Origin: Stictocephala bisonia
Lineage: Eukaryota; Arthropoda; Insecta; Hemiptera; Membracidae
Reading direction: 5' to 3'
Assembly: GCA_035578905.1 (NCBI GenBank)
Contig: JAQJVL010000581.1
Location: 319,001 to 383,000, forward strand
Length of the DNA: 64,000 nt
Part shown: positions 43,888-56,544 of the stretch, one piece after another
Layout: the number at the start of each line of letters is the position of its first letter
How positions within the stretch are numbered: position 1 is the first letter of the stretch
The notes under the pieces: model-generated
Told to the model about the DNA's origin: nothing
Seen by the model: the letters and a program-made list of their open reading frames with translations, nothing else
Database searches by the model: none
Translations under genes and position numbers: made by a program

Positions 43888-46800
43888 ACTAGTTTTGTAG
43901 TAAAATTATTTTTTCAGCTCGAAAAAAGCATTTTTTACTGACATAAATAACTTATCCTAATAGTCTATTTTCTTAACAAAAATTCGTAATTTGCATTAAA
44001 TTCGAGTGTTTGGCCTCCATCACTCCGGCAGGAATATAGGTGAATTCGGTTTTCATGATTTATAGTTGTTGTATATAATGATCGTGTAATGGCCGCTAAT
44101 CGCGATTCGCTGCGATAGTAGTTTTTCCGTTATATCGAGAAATATTTGGAAACCCTCTGTCCTCAGGACTATTATATATTCGATTGCACCCGTAGACTTT
44201 GCAAGACTCTGTCCAAAGAGTGCTTTACCTTGATTATGTGCAAAATGTGCTGCCTAACAATCCAAAAATTTTCTGGAGTTTCGTGAATAATGCGAAGAGA
44301 GGAGTGCCTTATCCGTCTAAGATGCGATTTGGAGGAAAGAACACAACTAGCCCTTCTGAAATGTGTGAATACTTTGCTGAGTACTTCTCTTCAGTATTTT
44401 CACCACCTGATGCTAACTTCAGTCCGGATAGTCTAAATTTCACTGACTACGGGTCACTCTCCTCATGTGTAGTTACGCTTCAGGACGTCAGTGACGCTTT
44501 AAACACTTTGGATGAGAATAAAAGCAATGGACCTGACCTAATACCTTCGTCTGTATTGAAATATTGTAGCCCTGTTCTTGCTGGTCACTTGCACAGGCTT
44601 TTCAACAGATCTCTTGCAACGGTTGTCTTTCCTGATGTATTGAAGAAGAACTTTATTGTTCCAATACATAAATCTGGGCCCATAGACGATGTCACGAATT
44701 ATAGACCAATAGCACTGCAGCCTTGTCTAGTGAAAGTTTTTGAGAGACTGGTTTTGAAAATGGTGGGTACCATGTTGTGGAGACAGATAACACCGCAACA
44801 GCATGGTTTTGTCTCTGGCAGGTCAACGGCTACAAATTTGATCGTATTTCAGAGCTGTGTGATGGAGGCCTTCGGGAGGGGTGAACAAGTTGACTCTCTC
44901 TATCTTGATTTCTCTAAAGCCTTTGACCGGGTGTGTCATCGACGTCTTCTTGGAAAGCTATATGCATATGGTGTTACTGGAAAACTTCTAAGTTGGTTTT
45001 CCAGCTACCTCCAAAACCGGCAGCTGACTGTGAGGTTCGCTTCGTCAAAATCTATAGCCTTCTTGGGAACATCTGGGGTACCTCAGGGATCAATTCTGGG
45101 ACCTACACTTTTCAATATTTTTATAAATGACATTACCAGCTGTATATCCACCGATTGTCTCTTGTTTGCAGATGACATTAAAGTGTATTGCGCAATCAGA
45201 TCAGAGCAGGACTGGCTCTGAAGCTAGAGCTTCAAGATGATCTACTGGCCATTCACAGGTGGTGTTCAGATAACAATATGGACCTGAATTTGAAAAAGTG
45301 TCTCCCCTCATGTACCCTTAAACAGGTTGGGAGCTGATGTTTTGGGCAGACCAACAACCGTCAAGGATCTCGAAATGGAGTTATTGCCCTCACTGAGTAG
45401 TGAAGCCCATGTTGAGAAGATTTGCATGCAGGCTGGTAGAGCGCTGGGTCTTCTTGTCCGTTCTTCTAGAGACCTCTCCCAGCTGCGAACACTGAGAACT
45501 CTCTATTGCTGCAACGTGAGACCCTTATTGGAGTATTGCTCAGTGGTTTGGGCTCCTCACCAAGTGACTCTTCGAGACCGTCTCCAGAAGATACAGAACC
45601 GCTTTTTGAGGCTGGTGGGGTTTCGAATTGGATATTGATACGTGGAAGTTCCATTGTGTGAGGTGTCCGATATGATGAATCTTCCGAGTCTGCAAACCAG
45701 GCGTGATGTCCAAGATGTTGTTTTCCTCTACAAGCTGGTTAACGGACTCGTCGACTGCCCTGATCTGCTGGGTAGGATTTACTTCCATCTTCCATCTGCC
45801 ACGAGATCCAGAGACCTCTTCGTACGAAGGCAACACAGAACGAACTATGACCAGCGCAGTCAACCATGGCTCGGATTCAGCAGCTCGGTAACAGAGTCTC
45901 GCCACACATGGACTTCTTTGCAGACAGTGAACACCATATAAGGCGTATAGTTATAGGTTTACGTTGATATATATTTTTTTTGCATGTTTGTATTTCCATA
46001 GTCGTTACTTAAATTTCTACTTGCTGTTTTCTATTAAATTGCTTTTATTTTCAGTTAGCATGGTTAGTTAGTCTATATACTGTTATCATGTTCAATATTT
46101 ATCGTTGTTATCTAGTTACCTACATTCTAGTTATTCAAATTGCATGTCATATCTATTTACTCTCTTATAAAATGGTTTGTACCGTAAATAAATAAATAAA
46201 TTTGTAATAGACCCAAATAGTTTTCAAATTTGTATTCAGCGCAAAAAGACAGATCAAAATAAAAAGAGATGATTAAAATACCATTTAAATCAACGGAAAT
46301 ATGATAAAAATACTAAAAGTTGTGACAATGGTTTTTACAAATTTTTCCGTAAAATATGTTATTTCCACAGAATAAAAAGCATATCTCGTGAAAATACAGC
46401 CAATTCTAGACCCATTTCAAGAAAAATGTTCCAAATTTGTTTGGTGACAAGAAACTGCATAAATACCCACATTTTTTTCATTTGACATTGTTTTACCCTG
46501 AACACAAATATACAATTGGTTTTCAGTAAAATTACTTTTTCAGCCCAAAAAATGCCTTTTTACTGAACTAACCAATATAGGTCTAACTCAACTTATACTA
46601 GTTGTCTATTTACTTAACAAAAATCACTCCGGCGGGAATATAGGTAAATTTTGTTTTTGTGAATAATAGTTGTTGTATATAATGATTGCGAAATGGCATG
46701 TAATCATGGTTCGTCACGAAATTAGTTTTTCTGTTATATCTAGACAAATAATTATAATGGACCAAAATAGTTTTCAACTTCGTATTGAGCACAAAAACAC

Positions 46801-47010
46801 ATTAAAACAAAAAAAGATAATTATAATTCCACGTAAATTAATGAAATTGTGTCAAAAATATACTAGAAGTTGTGATATTGGTTTTTTTGGTAAAATACGT
46901 GATTTCTGCGTAATAAAAAGCATATCTCGTGAAATTAGGCTTCTGCCAATTCTAGACCCATTTCAAGCAAAGTTTTCCAATTTGGGTAGGTGGCAATAAA
47001 CTGCATAAAT
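43888..47010. repeat. Diverged tandem duplication of about 540 bp, split by a LINE
   Basis: Blocks such as CACTCCGGCAGGAATATAGG (44021 and 46625), CATATCTCGTGAAA (46381 and 46921) and CCAATTCTAGACCCATTTCA (about 46400 and 46945) recur about 540 bp apart once the LINE at about 44165-46202 is removed. The left unit also holds the mariner-type element; the right unit has the matching empty site near 46503. Confidence 0.75.
44165..46202 (+). pseudogene. Jockey/CR1-like LINE, 5'-truncated, sense to PP6
   Basis: The frame 44199-45221 holds an RT from the linker (PKIFWSFVNNAKRG) through DVTNYRPIALQPCL, QQHGFVSGRST, LYLDFSKAFDRVCH and GVPQGSILGPTLF to an intact LFADDIKVY. A frameshift follows near 45220. 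The C-terminal region continues in 45327-45941 (RTLYCCNVRPLLEYCSVVW). It ends in an AAATA-type tail at 46183-46202. The endonuclease is absent. Confidence 0.87.
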
Positions 47011-47245
47011 ATCAAACAATTTCTTTACTTTCTAGACCAGGTAAATGGACTTTCCTGAAAAAAACGATATATGGTTGCAAAAGTGGCAAAATATGTTTAT
47101 ATTCATAAAGAAGATTAATTTTAATTGCAAGAAACTCTTTTGTAACAAAATTTGGAAAACTTATTTTTCATCCGCTAAGTTATCTATTGTGGAACAGACA
47201 TGACCTTCACAATCCGCCCCGAGTGGGAATACAATATCGGACCAT

Positions 47246-49474
47246 TTGGGTATTAGCTGCTCAATAATCTCAGGCCCTGCTAAAGACAACAAACCAATTC
47301 TACGGTACAGCAGATCAGTCTCTAAAAATAACCTAGACATTTTACAAATAAACCTAAAAAAAATAAGCTGGGATACGATTTACGCAGCGACATCAATAGA
47401 TGAAAAGTACAATATCTTTTCAAAAACCCTTCAGGAAGAGATAAATTCCATCATGCCCTACACTTACAAACCTTTCAAACTAAACCAAAATAAAAAATTC
47501 TGGACTCAAGAAACCTTAAAGCTTAAATCTACTCTCTCATTAGCGCAAAGCAAATACTACTTGACCAATGACAATCAAGACAAAAATAACTACATTAGAC
47601 TCAAAAGAACTTATGATCAAAAAGTAAAGAAGGACAAATCAGATTTTACCATCTTAACAATAAACGAAGCATCAAATAAAAATAAGCACATCTGGAATAT
47701 AATCAACAAAGAAAGAACAAAATCCACACTAACTCAAAATAACCTAACATTAAAAATTAATGAAACTGATATAACAGACCCCAGAAGTATTGCGGAACAA
47801 TTTAATTCATTCTTCATATCTATGGGCCAAAACCATTCACAGACTAACGACGACAAAATTGGATCACAAGTACTCCCAACAGACTCTAATTCCACCCTAG
47901 GCCCATCCCTCCAGCAATTCAAAATCATCACCAAATCGGAGTTAGAATCACTTTTCAAAACCATGCCCCCCAAAAACTCGGCGGGTTTGGATTCTATATC
48001 AAACAAAATCCTCAAACACTGCAAAAATGAGATTATTGACCCCTTCTTACATATCATAAACACATCAATTAAACAAGGGACTGTTCCCAAACAAATGAAA
48101 CAAGCCATAGTTTATCCTAAGCATAAAAAAGGCGACATTAACTGCATTGAAAACTACCGACCCATCTCTATACTACCAACCTTATCTAAATACCTGGAAA
48201 AAATAATTAACAGACAACTTACAAACTTTTTAGAAAGCTCCAACACAATCTCAAATAATCAACACGGCTTTAGAGAAGGAAAAAGCATCAATACAGCCCT
48301 CACCCAACTATGCGAAACCATAACCAATATGTGGGAAAATAAACATCAAGCCTCAGGCCTATTTATCGACCTTCGTAAAGCCTTCGACAGCCTTGACAGA
48401 ACAACACTAATTAAAAAACTTAAAACTCTAAATATTAAAAACAAAGCACTTTCATGGCTTACCAGCTACCTAACGGACAGATATCAACTCATCGAAATTG
48501 AACAACTTTCCCAAAACATCGTAATAAAAACCAGGTCAAAATTAAAACAAACAACATCAGGAATACCCCAAGGATCAGTGTTAGGACCCCTACTCTTCTT
48601 AATATATATCAACTCCTTCCCAGAACTCCTACCAGGGAGTAGCACATGTATAATGTTTGCCGACGATACCACTATTCTAAGACCCCTGCAAAAGACTTTA
48701 CCTGAAAACACTCAAATAAATGAACTACTGGATCAAGCTACAATTGGCTTTAATCAACTAAAACTTAACATCAATAAATCAAAGACAATTCACATTAATT
48801 TCTCCACCAAACCCCAAAATATACAAGAAATACCCAAAGACAACGAAATCATCACCGCAAGATCAACCAAATTCCTCGGCATAACACTAGACGAAAACCT
48901 AAAATGGGAACCACACATAATTAAATTAGAAAAAACGCTAGCCTCTACTACTTTCGCCCTTCGCAGACTCCGAGAAATCACAAATAAAGACGCAGCACTA
49001 ATAGCATACCATGCTCTTTTTGCATCACATCTCCGATTTGGAATAATCGCCTGGGGAGGAGCAAATGAATACCTAATAACATCAATAATGAAACAACAGA
49101 AGAACGCAATCAGGGCCATAGAACAAACCCAATACCTTGAACACTGCAAAAACCTTTTCATCCAAAATAAAATTCTAACCGTAATATCATTATACATCCT
49201 AGAACTAATCAAACTCATAAAAAACAATCCCCCAACACTTAGATCAGAATGCCACAAATACAATATTAGAGTAAAGACCAATTTTAACTCAGAGCATCAC
49301 AGACTAACAAAATCAAGTAAAAACCCTAAAGCTATGGCTATACAAATCTTCAATCTACTACCACAAAATTTAAAACTACAACTCCATAATAAAAACTTTC
49401 TTACAACATTAAAAAATTATCTAATTGATAGGCCATATTACAAATTAACAGAATTCTTTGATGAGCATAAATAG
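47246..49474 (+). CDS. LINE reverse transcriptase, uninterrupted 742 codons, 5'-truncated
   Basis: The frame is open from about 47213; there is no ATG near 47246 (the codon is TTG), so this is an inherited internal reading frame rather than a true start. It opens with the last motif of an endonuclease (SDHLGIS). After the linker the RT blocks are all canonical: IENYRPISILPTLSKYLEK, NNQHGFREGKS, GLFIDLRKAFDSLDR, SGIPQGSVLGPLLFLIYIN and CIMFADDTTIL. The C-terminal domain has TKFLGITLDENLKWEPHI and FGIIAWGGANE. It has no stops or shifts, unlike the other LINEs here, so this is a recent insertion. It is sense to PP6. Confidence 0.9.
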   Translation: MGISCSIISGPAKDNKPILRYSRSVSKNNLDILQINLKKISWDTIYAATSIDEKYNIFSKTLQEEINSIMPYTYKPFKLNQNKKFWTQETLKLKSTLSLAQSKYYLTNDNQDKNNYIRLKRTYDQKVKKDKSDFTILTINEASNKNKHIWNIINKERTKSTLTQNNLTLKINETDITDPRSIAEQFNSFFISMGQNHSQTNDDKIGSQVLPTDSNSTLGPSLQQFKIITKSELESLFKTMPPKNSAGLDSISNKILKHCKNEIIDPFLHIINTSIKQGTVPKQMKQAIVYPKHKKGDINCIENYRPISILPTLSKYLEKIINRQLTNFLESSNTISNNQHGFREGKSINTALTQLCETITNMWENKHQASGLFIDLRKAFDSLDRTTLIKKLKTLNIKNKALSWLTSYLTDRYQLIEIEQLSQNIVIKTRSKLKQTTSGIPQGSVLGPLLFLIYINSFPELLPGSSTCIMFADDTTILRPLQKTLPENTQINELLDQATIGFNQLKLNINKSKTIHINFSTKPQNIQEIPKDNEIITARSTKFLGITLDENLKWEPHIIKLEKTLASTTFALRRLREITNKDAALIAYHALFASHLRFGIIAWGGANEYLITSIMKQQKNAIRAIEQTQYLEHCKNLFIQNKILTVISLYILELIKLIKNNPPTLRSECHKYNIRVKTNFNSEHHRLTKSSKNPKAMAIQIFNLLPQNLKLQLHNKNFLTTLKNYLIDRPYYKLTEFFDEHK

Positions 49475-51574
49475 GGCCAAAGCTCACTCAACACTCAACA
49501 CTACAACTCTGACGATTCCTTGGTCTTGACGACTACGGAGAAGACATCGATGGTAAATGGTAAGTGGACTGATAGCTCAACGGCATGACGTTGACGTCGC
49601 GGCACTGGTTGTTTACAGTCGCGCCACTCAACCCTCAGAGTCAGTGTTATCGCTGTTACAATGCACCCATTTGTTTTGAGGCGTTTATCTGTCTGTTTCA
49701 TTATCTTATCTTTGTTACTGTTTCCTGTCATTGAAGTTTTGACTACTTAATATTACTTTGGGGATTTTAGTCCTTGTGTTCGGTCTTATCCTTTTGTCGT
49801 GTTTGTGATTTCCAGTAAAATGGAGGATAAATTGCGATCGGTCGAATTTGAAACTGTAGATTACTAGTATGGTCAGTGTTATGTTTATGTAACGTAAATA
49901 AAAATAAGCTGTGTAGGATTAGCAAGTGCGCTAGGCCGGCAGTGCAGGTGTAGTGCCGTGTTGCGAATTTAATTCGTACTGTTAGGCGCAATGGGTTAAA
50001 ACATCTTCTAGAAAATTGGTACTTTTTATTCATTTACCCAGCCTTAACTTTCGAGGTGGTGGCTACTTTTTTCCTGAGAAGCGATTTTATTCCTTCTCTC
50101 AACAAACATATTTGCTTATGTTTGTTATAACATTTATAAAAAAATAGTTATTTACAATAAATAAAAGAAATGTTTGAATAATCAATATAAAGTGCCACTG
50201 GCGTTGGCCCATAGGCTATAATAACCGTTTCTGTGGCAATTGATTTTTTTCCTAAATGACAAGCGATTTTGACCAATTTGCTTAACTTTAACCCTAGATT
50301 GGCAACAATGTTAAACACCCAAAATACAGGTACCATTTTTAGTGATTTGCAAGCCTTTTTTGTATAAAAAAACAATAAATATGCTTCAAATGTACATTTT
50401 AGCAAATTGTTTTTCTTCTCAAGACTTGTACATGAACATACTACTATCAAAACTCACATACTAATTTGATAAATAATTATTATCAAGAAAAAATGAAAAA
50501 ATTTGAAAATATTGTACGGAAATAATAACTTTAAATCCTAATCAGGGGTACCAAAAATCTTTGTAAATAATTCCAAGATAGCCAAATTGTTTAGAAATTA
50601 GTGTACTATAATAATATGTTATTATATTTTAGATAAACTACAAGGCTTTTTTTAGGAACTAATAGGACAGAAAACTAATAGGAACTTTTGTATTAAGTTT
50701 CATGTATCCTGAAGTGTTGAAGAGTTTTTTTTATGAACACCCTTTTATGTACCTAGCTGATAGCCCTTGCAACACTATGAGGTGGTTCTTTATGCTTGCT
50801 TACCCCTCCCTCCGTGGTTCTCTTTAAACCATCACATCAATATAAAAGCTCAGCCTGTTTACATTCTCATTCTCACATCACATCACATTCTTAACATCAT
50901 GTAAGAGTTAGTGGAAATAACTTTTTAAACATTTCACAACGAAAACCAAATTAACCAAACATTTGTGTAATGTTTCTGTTTTTTCTTGTATCACATGTTT
51001 GAAATAAATTATGAAATTAAATTAATTCCAACCTTATTCTAATGAAAAAAGGAAATGTAGAGGTTCTGTTTATACCCCTAAGAAATAGAATTTCAAGAAA
51101 CATTTCTTAATCGGTCTCAACCATATAAAAGCTAACTTTCCTCCAAATTTCATAGAAACCTGTCCAGTAGTTCCAGAGATTTCTTGATGAGTGATTATAT
51201 CGTTTTTGGATTATGTATATTAACAAAAGTTTTATATATATATTTAGGATGTAATAAAATTAAAAACTGAGTACACTTAACATTTTTATTAAAATTGATT
51301 CACACTACATGTTTCAACTTTATGGTCATTTAAAGTGTAAATTAAATAATTAAATTATGTACATAATAATTCTTTAAATAAAATTGTAAAACGTGGTTTT
51401 TATAAATATTGATGAATATGGATAAGTTGGTGATATTTTTTTAATTATAATTTTTAATGTTTCGAATCTTATCAAAAATTGGGTTTGTATATATAATAGG
51501 CAGTAGCCTAAAATTAGGTCTAGTTTATAAAAATTAATGAATGATAGATTTTAACAAGATATGATTGGTTTCAG
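49475..51574. other. LINE 3' region and intronic sequence, no gene
   Basis: The LINE 3' UTR probably runs to about 49560-49750, but no clear tail was found. The rest is AT-rich intron up to the acceptor at 51574. Confidence 0.4.
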
Positions 51575-51782
51575 TTTTATGACTTGGAAGAACTATTTAG
51601 AAATGGTGGCCAGGTTCCAGATACAAATTATATATTTATGGGTGATTTTGTCGACCGTGGCTATTACAGCTTAGAAACACTTACAAGATTACTCACTTTA
51701 AAAGCTCGATGGCCAGACAGAATAACACTTTTGCGAGGAAACCATGAATCTAGACAAATTACTAAAGTCTACGGATTTTATG
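51575..51782 (+). CDS. PPP6C: Protein phosphatase 6 catalytic subunit, exon 3
   Basis: It follows TTTCAG and reads [19 protein letters not shown], then [19 protein letters not shown], then [19 protein letters not shown] and VYGFY, ending after the first base of a split codon at a GTAAGT donor. GDxVDRG and RGNHE are the metal-binding and catalytic loops of PPP phosphatases. [12 protein letters not shown] and the [10 protein letters not shown] ending are PP6-like. The next exon should begin by completing Asp-Glu-Cys; it was not found before 64000. Confidence 0.95.
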
Positions 51783-51999
51783 GTAAGTTTAAATTCTTGT
51801 TTTAAAATAGTTATTTATATCATTAGCTCTTAGTTTTTAGCATATAATTAACGAATAAAAAAAAATCACCAGCCGGTATAGAAAAAAATTGTAGGTGATT
51901 CAAGTGTTAAATATATCTTATACTAAATATGGACCATATATGTCCACCGGTGACGCATGTTTCACTTAATTATTACCAAGATTTGCATAATGCTGTACC

Positions 52000-53800
52000 A
52001 GGTCTTTTGATTGGTACATTTTTGTTTCTCTTCTCTTTCTTTTACGAAGCTGCCTGAGATCGTTCTTGCGCTGTCGGCTCGTTACTTTTGTGACCATTGG
52101 CTCAGACTGTCTGTTTCATTGGTCCGATTCTTGGTTCGCTGTTTTGACGTTTCCCTAGGATTTGTTCATTTTTCACCTCCTTCCTGTTAACTTCATCATG
52201 TTCAGCTAAGACAAACTTTACTTCGGAGTCCTCTTGTTGAACTTCATCCCACAGCCTGCCGCCCCGGCCTATCTTCTGCCTTTCGCACTGTGCTGGCCTG
52301 GGGACTGTGTGATAGAGTCATGTTGGCTCACATGCTGCGCACCTTGCTACTTTTGAAGTCTTCTGTCCTCAGGTCAGTTCGTTCTTGGTTCCCCGGCGGC
52401 TGAGCTGGAAGATGTACTTTTCTACATGTTAAAAAAAAAAGAAAAAATGAAGAAAGTAGTGATCAAGATTTTGTGATTAAAAAAAATCCCCACTAGGCCT
52501 AGACCCACCAAAAAATGAAAATAAAAAACTGTGAAGAGTGTTAATTATTAAACACAGCCAGCTAAAATTATAAAGTCTTGAAATAGTTTGTTATATTTTT
52601 GAAAAAATTATTGTTATTGTTAATCTTTATTTAGTTTATTATATTGTTGTATTTTTTTAAATTTTGTTATCTGTTATTTCTGAATATTTATGTACGGTCT
52701 TTAACCCTTGAAGAGTTATTTATACAATGCCTACTTTCCATTAAGCGCTAATTGTAAAAAAATCAAAAATATATTTTTTAGTTGCTCATTATTTTTACTG
52801 TTCTGTATAGGAAAATAAAAGATATAATAACAGTTTGAAACATTTATTAGCTTACTTTACCATTTTTTCTTATATATGAATATGTAAATAAGCAAACTTT
52901 TATTTGAAAGTAAAACACAGGCATAGATCGCTTACACAGTATGAATCATTACAAAATATTATTACTATTAATAAAATATGTATAATTGAGTATATTTACT
53001 GATAAAGACAAGGCCTGCACATAACACATATTTAGTACCTTTCACAAAATTTAAATCGACAATGACAATCGCTTGGCATGACAGTAGCTGTGCATAAATG
53101 TGCTTGTGGCGTTGGGCGGCACACAGAAAACACTACATACAAATACCTGTCTCGTAGTGATTTACAGGCCAACAAAAGGTTGCGAGTCACACAATGTGTC
53201 TCTCATGAGTCACCGCCCATAACCCAAACGCACTAACTGATTAAATTAGAAACATTATTACGAAAATATTATTTTTTTAATTATTACTCCTATAAGTGCT
53301 TACAGCGATTAGAGAAAAGTCAACATATGCGCTTACGGCGTGATAAGGGTTAAAACTTGATATTTCTACTGTTTAAATTATGAGATTTTTATTTTCTATT
53401 TAGGCCTAGTGGTTAAGTTTTGTTTGTGTTATTTATTTCGTTAATTTTATTGTTAAGTAAGTTTATGATTAAATGGTACTGTCCTATATTTTACTTTTTT
53501 TTTTAATTTCAATTTTCACTAAAAGGGAAATTATTTAATAACGTTTTTACTTTTCTTTCAATTTGGAGCTACCCAGGTATTCCGGCTGACTTTCTGGCCT
53601 CGGTGGAATCATGGGATGTGAGCTAAATTGGTTGTTTTGTTAAAAATTCTCCAAATTTTCCATTTAAACTCTTCTGTGTTGCATTTATGATTTAAATTTT
53701 TGATTCACTATTTTGGATTTTCCATTTTATAATTTTTAGTAACTCTGCAAATAGGCACATCTGTTCTGTCATTTGTGGTATTTGTATCGTTTACCATATT
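52000..53800 (+). repeat. LTR-related repeat, opposite orientation to the BEL element's LTR
   Basis: Segments match, after complementing, the putative BEL LTR at 57469-60620. TGTGCTGGCCTGG to CTCAGGTCAGT to GCTGAGCTGG (52290-52408) matches 58480-58350. TTTAGGCCTAGTGGTTAAGT (53399-53418) matches near 58050-58030. GCCTCGGTGG (53598 onwards) matches near 57855. Order and spacing are conserved. It is a diverged solo or partial LTR of the same family, in PP6 intron 3. The left limit is uncertain. Confidence 0.65.
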
Positions 53801-53879
53801 TGTGTTTGGTATGTCTATTAAAATACTAAATATGAATTGTTATTACATAAAAGTTAAAAATACAAAAGTTAAAGGAATT

Positions 53880-55971
53880 TTGCAGAAGGATTGATATCTT
53901 CAGAGCTGTAAGGTTTGGCCTGTCTCATCCTGGTGTCGTCTGCAGTCCTGTGACGTCTTACCCACGATTTGACGTATAGTTCTGGGTCCCAATCCCTCAA
54001 GTTTGGCCCGTGCAGCTTCACGAACATTAGGCTGGCTACGCCTCTAATGGTCAGCCTTGATCAGGTCGGTGTAATGATGATATTCATCAGACTCAATCCT
54101 CTCTCACAGTCTGCCATGCTGCAAGGGATCAGCTTAGTACAGTTTAACAGAGGAATTAGGAATTCTGGTAGGGTTTTCAAGAAAATCCCTGTAGCTGGTC
54201 TTCAATGTCCCTACATCTAATTTGAACCTTTTCAAAGATTTTCCAACTCTTTTTCCCCAAAACCCACAGGTCTGTCAGCAGGCAACTGATCAGGTTCAAG
54301 TACTGTAAGTTCCTATAAAAGAGATTCGTAAGTTGTTTGATGCAACGACGAGGTAGATACACAGGATTCGTGGCTGGAAATCGTGAACACTCTTGCGTTC
54401 AAGTTATTTATGACACTTGTCACCAATTGTTGATGATTGATTGTCAGAATTTTTTGATTTTCTTTGAGTGGGACAACACCAAACTGCCCATCTTTGATCG
54501 TGATTTTTGCTTCCAATGTTTTGGTCTCAGGCTTTTCCTTTATTGATTTGAAAAACTGAATACTTCTTCTTATGAGTTTGTCTGCGTATAACACCGTTGT
54601 TTCCTGGTTTTGCAGGGAATCTGACAGCAAAGCTAACTCAGCAAGGATATTGTACATTAATGCTAAATTCAAAAGATGACAACTTGATAGATAATTTACT
54701 GTACATGGCTTGTTTCGTAGACGACCTGCTTTCATCAACTTTGGTCAATTCAAAGTGTTTATATACTGCACTGTATCCATACCAAGTGGCAGACACTGCT
54801 TGAAAAGAACTAGCAACTCAACGGGTCCCTAGCACTTTGCCTATTTTGTTCATTTCCTGATCCAAATCCTTAGCACATTCTTCCAACTCTCTTTGATTTT
54901 TTGGAGATTTACTGTAAATAGAATGAAGTTTGTACATAAATATCTGGAAATGATTGACGGCTCCAACTTCAATGATCGCATCATTCAAAGCTAATTCAAG
55001 TCTGTGATTCATAAAGTGCCATATAATGACATTTGGATAGTTTTGCAGCAATTGTTCGGCAACTCCGGATTTCTTTCCCAGCATAACACTCGCGCCGTCA
55101 GTGGCGAATGCCACTAAGTTTTTTTCAAGGTATTCTTCATCAAACCTGTGTTTTTCAAGCAATGGAGGAGGCTTTCTGCTATATCCTCTGTTGTTTGCCT
55201 GTTCAGTTCAACAAGATCGAGGAATAAAAAATATGGAGGGACCTCTTTACTGATCTCACATTTTAAATAAACTATCAAAGTGCTTTTGCTACTAAGGCTC
55301 GTTGACTGATCTATTAGAACTGATAGTTTACCATTTACATCCAAAGTTTGTTTCACAATCCTTTTTTTCATTTCATCAGATACATGGTTTATAATTTAAC
55401 TTTAACTTTTATAATTTCCATTGCACTCTTTTTTTGAATGTAATCCGTAACCTATTTCTATGCCATGTAATTTTTGCATTTCTAGAAGGTCAAAATGATC
55501 TGTGTAAGGCCTATTGTTTTTGGCAATGTAGTATGTTCTAAAAGCTGTTTTAGCTGTTATTAAGTGAGTTTTATTCATTTCGTCAACCACATTCTCGATT
55601 GTTTCTTTTTTAGCTTCAGACGAAATCTTTTCGGCTTTTGCTTGGCTAGCAGACTTTTTGTGTTCAAAAAATTGTTTTCTCAAGGACGTCATTTGGGCTG
55701 CTTTGCTCATTCCGTTAAAGGACACTGAGTAGTTGTGCCATTCTTTTGATATGTTCAGGCATTCTTCTTTATAAGCCCCGAGGTTGCTAACTTCCTTACA
55801 AACCTTACACCCAAGGTCTTTTTCATTACGACAGTCTAACCAAGGAAAAGCGTCCAAATCGAAGGCCAAGTATAAATAAACAGACTTGTCATCAGCGGGG
55901 ATGTCTTGAGCTGTTGCACCTGGTTCTTGATGAGAGGAAGTTGAAGGTTCATTGATAGTACCAATGTGCAT
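53880..55971 (-). pseudogene. hAT-superfamily transposase (KIAA1586/ZBED-like), decayed
   Basis: From 55971 down: a TTF-type zinc-binding region (residues 35-110, with FPWLDC, LGCKVCKEVS, EEC) and a linker helix. Then come core pieces at 55371-55114, 55162-54818 (FATDGASVMLGKKSGVAEQL, WHFMNHRLELAL) and 54738-54313. At 54150-53900 the C-terminal dimerisation segment is visible (CERGLSLMNIIITPT, then LMFVKLHGPNLRDWDPELY). DGA and MNHRLELA are catalytic-core motifs of hAT transposases. At least four frame breaks. The ends were not found. Confidence 0.8.
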
Positions 55972-56544
55972 AGACTGCTTGTTTTCACTATTGAAAAATT
56001 ACGTTGAAGTTTTTTTGTTTCTTGTTGGGAGTAGCCATTGTAAATAAGATTTTCTGAACGAAAATTCTAGTTAAAGACTTAAATTGACAGGTAAAACTAT
56101 TTTATTTGAACTAGCAAAATGACTCAACTTATTTTTATATTAATAAAACAAACCTACAGTCGACAGTACACACTATATAGATAAACACAATGTTTATTAG
56201 TGAGAAAAAGTTGCTACGCCTCTGAATAACCCAGTCCTAGGGTTAAGAACTATAAATGACACTCACCCACAGTCACTCTCACAAGTCACAATCTCAAATG
56301 ACACAGATACGGTAAAAGCTTCTTTAAATACCACACAAAACAGAACTAACAACTAAACTAATATTTATAAAACTTTAAACTTTCACTTCAGTTTATTTTC
56401 CATGTGTAATGTAAACAGTAACTTGTGGGCCCTGCGTCAGTGCAAACTGCAGAGGTTGACCTTGACAGAACTATGTGGGAGGTGAGGGGAGGGGAGTGAT
56501 AGTGGGGAGCAGGGTGGTAGGTGCGCCTGCGCTGGCCATGCTTA

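Larger units (their letters stand above)
42003..51574 (+). other. PP6 intron 2, 9.6 kb, filled with mobile elements
   Basis: The intron runs from GTAGAC at 42003 to TTTCAG ending at 51574. It contains a mariner-type element, a diverged 540-bp tandem repeat, a Jockey-like LINE and a second LINE with an intact ORF, all in the same orientation as the gene. The stretch 49570-51570 holds no recognisable gene. Confidence 0.85.

Noticed and set aside
45466..45905. Antisense ORFs over the LINE C-terminal region
   Set aside because: They are shadows of the sense RT coding sequence.
47734..49281. Antisense ORFs up to 163 codons within the intact LINE
   Set aside because: They arise from codon bias of the sense frame and show no motif.
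51990..52260. GC-richer block considered as an additional PP6 exon or a promoter
   Set aside because: It has no PP6 sequence in any frame and continues into an LTR-like repeat.
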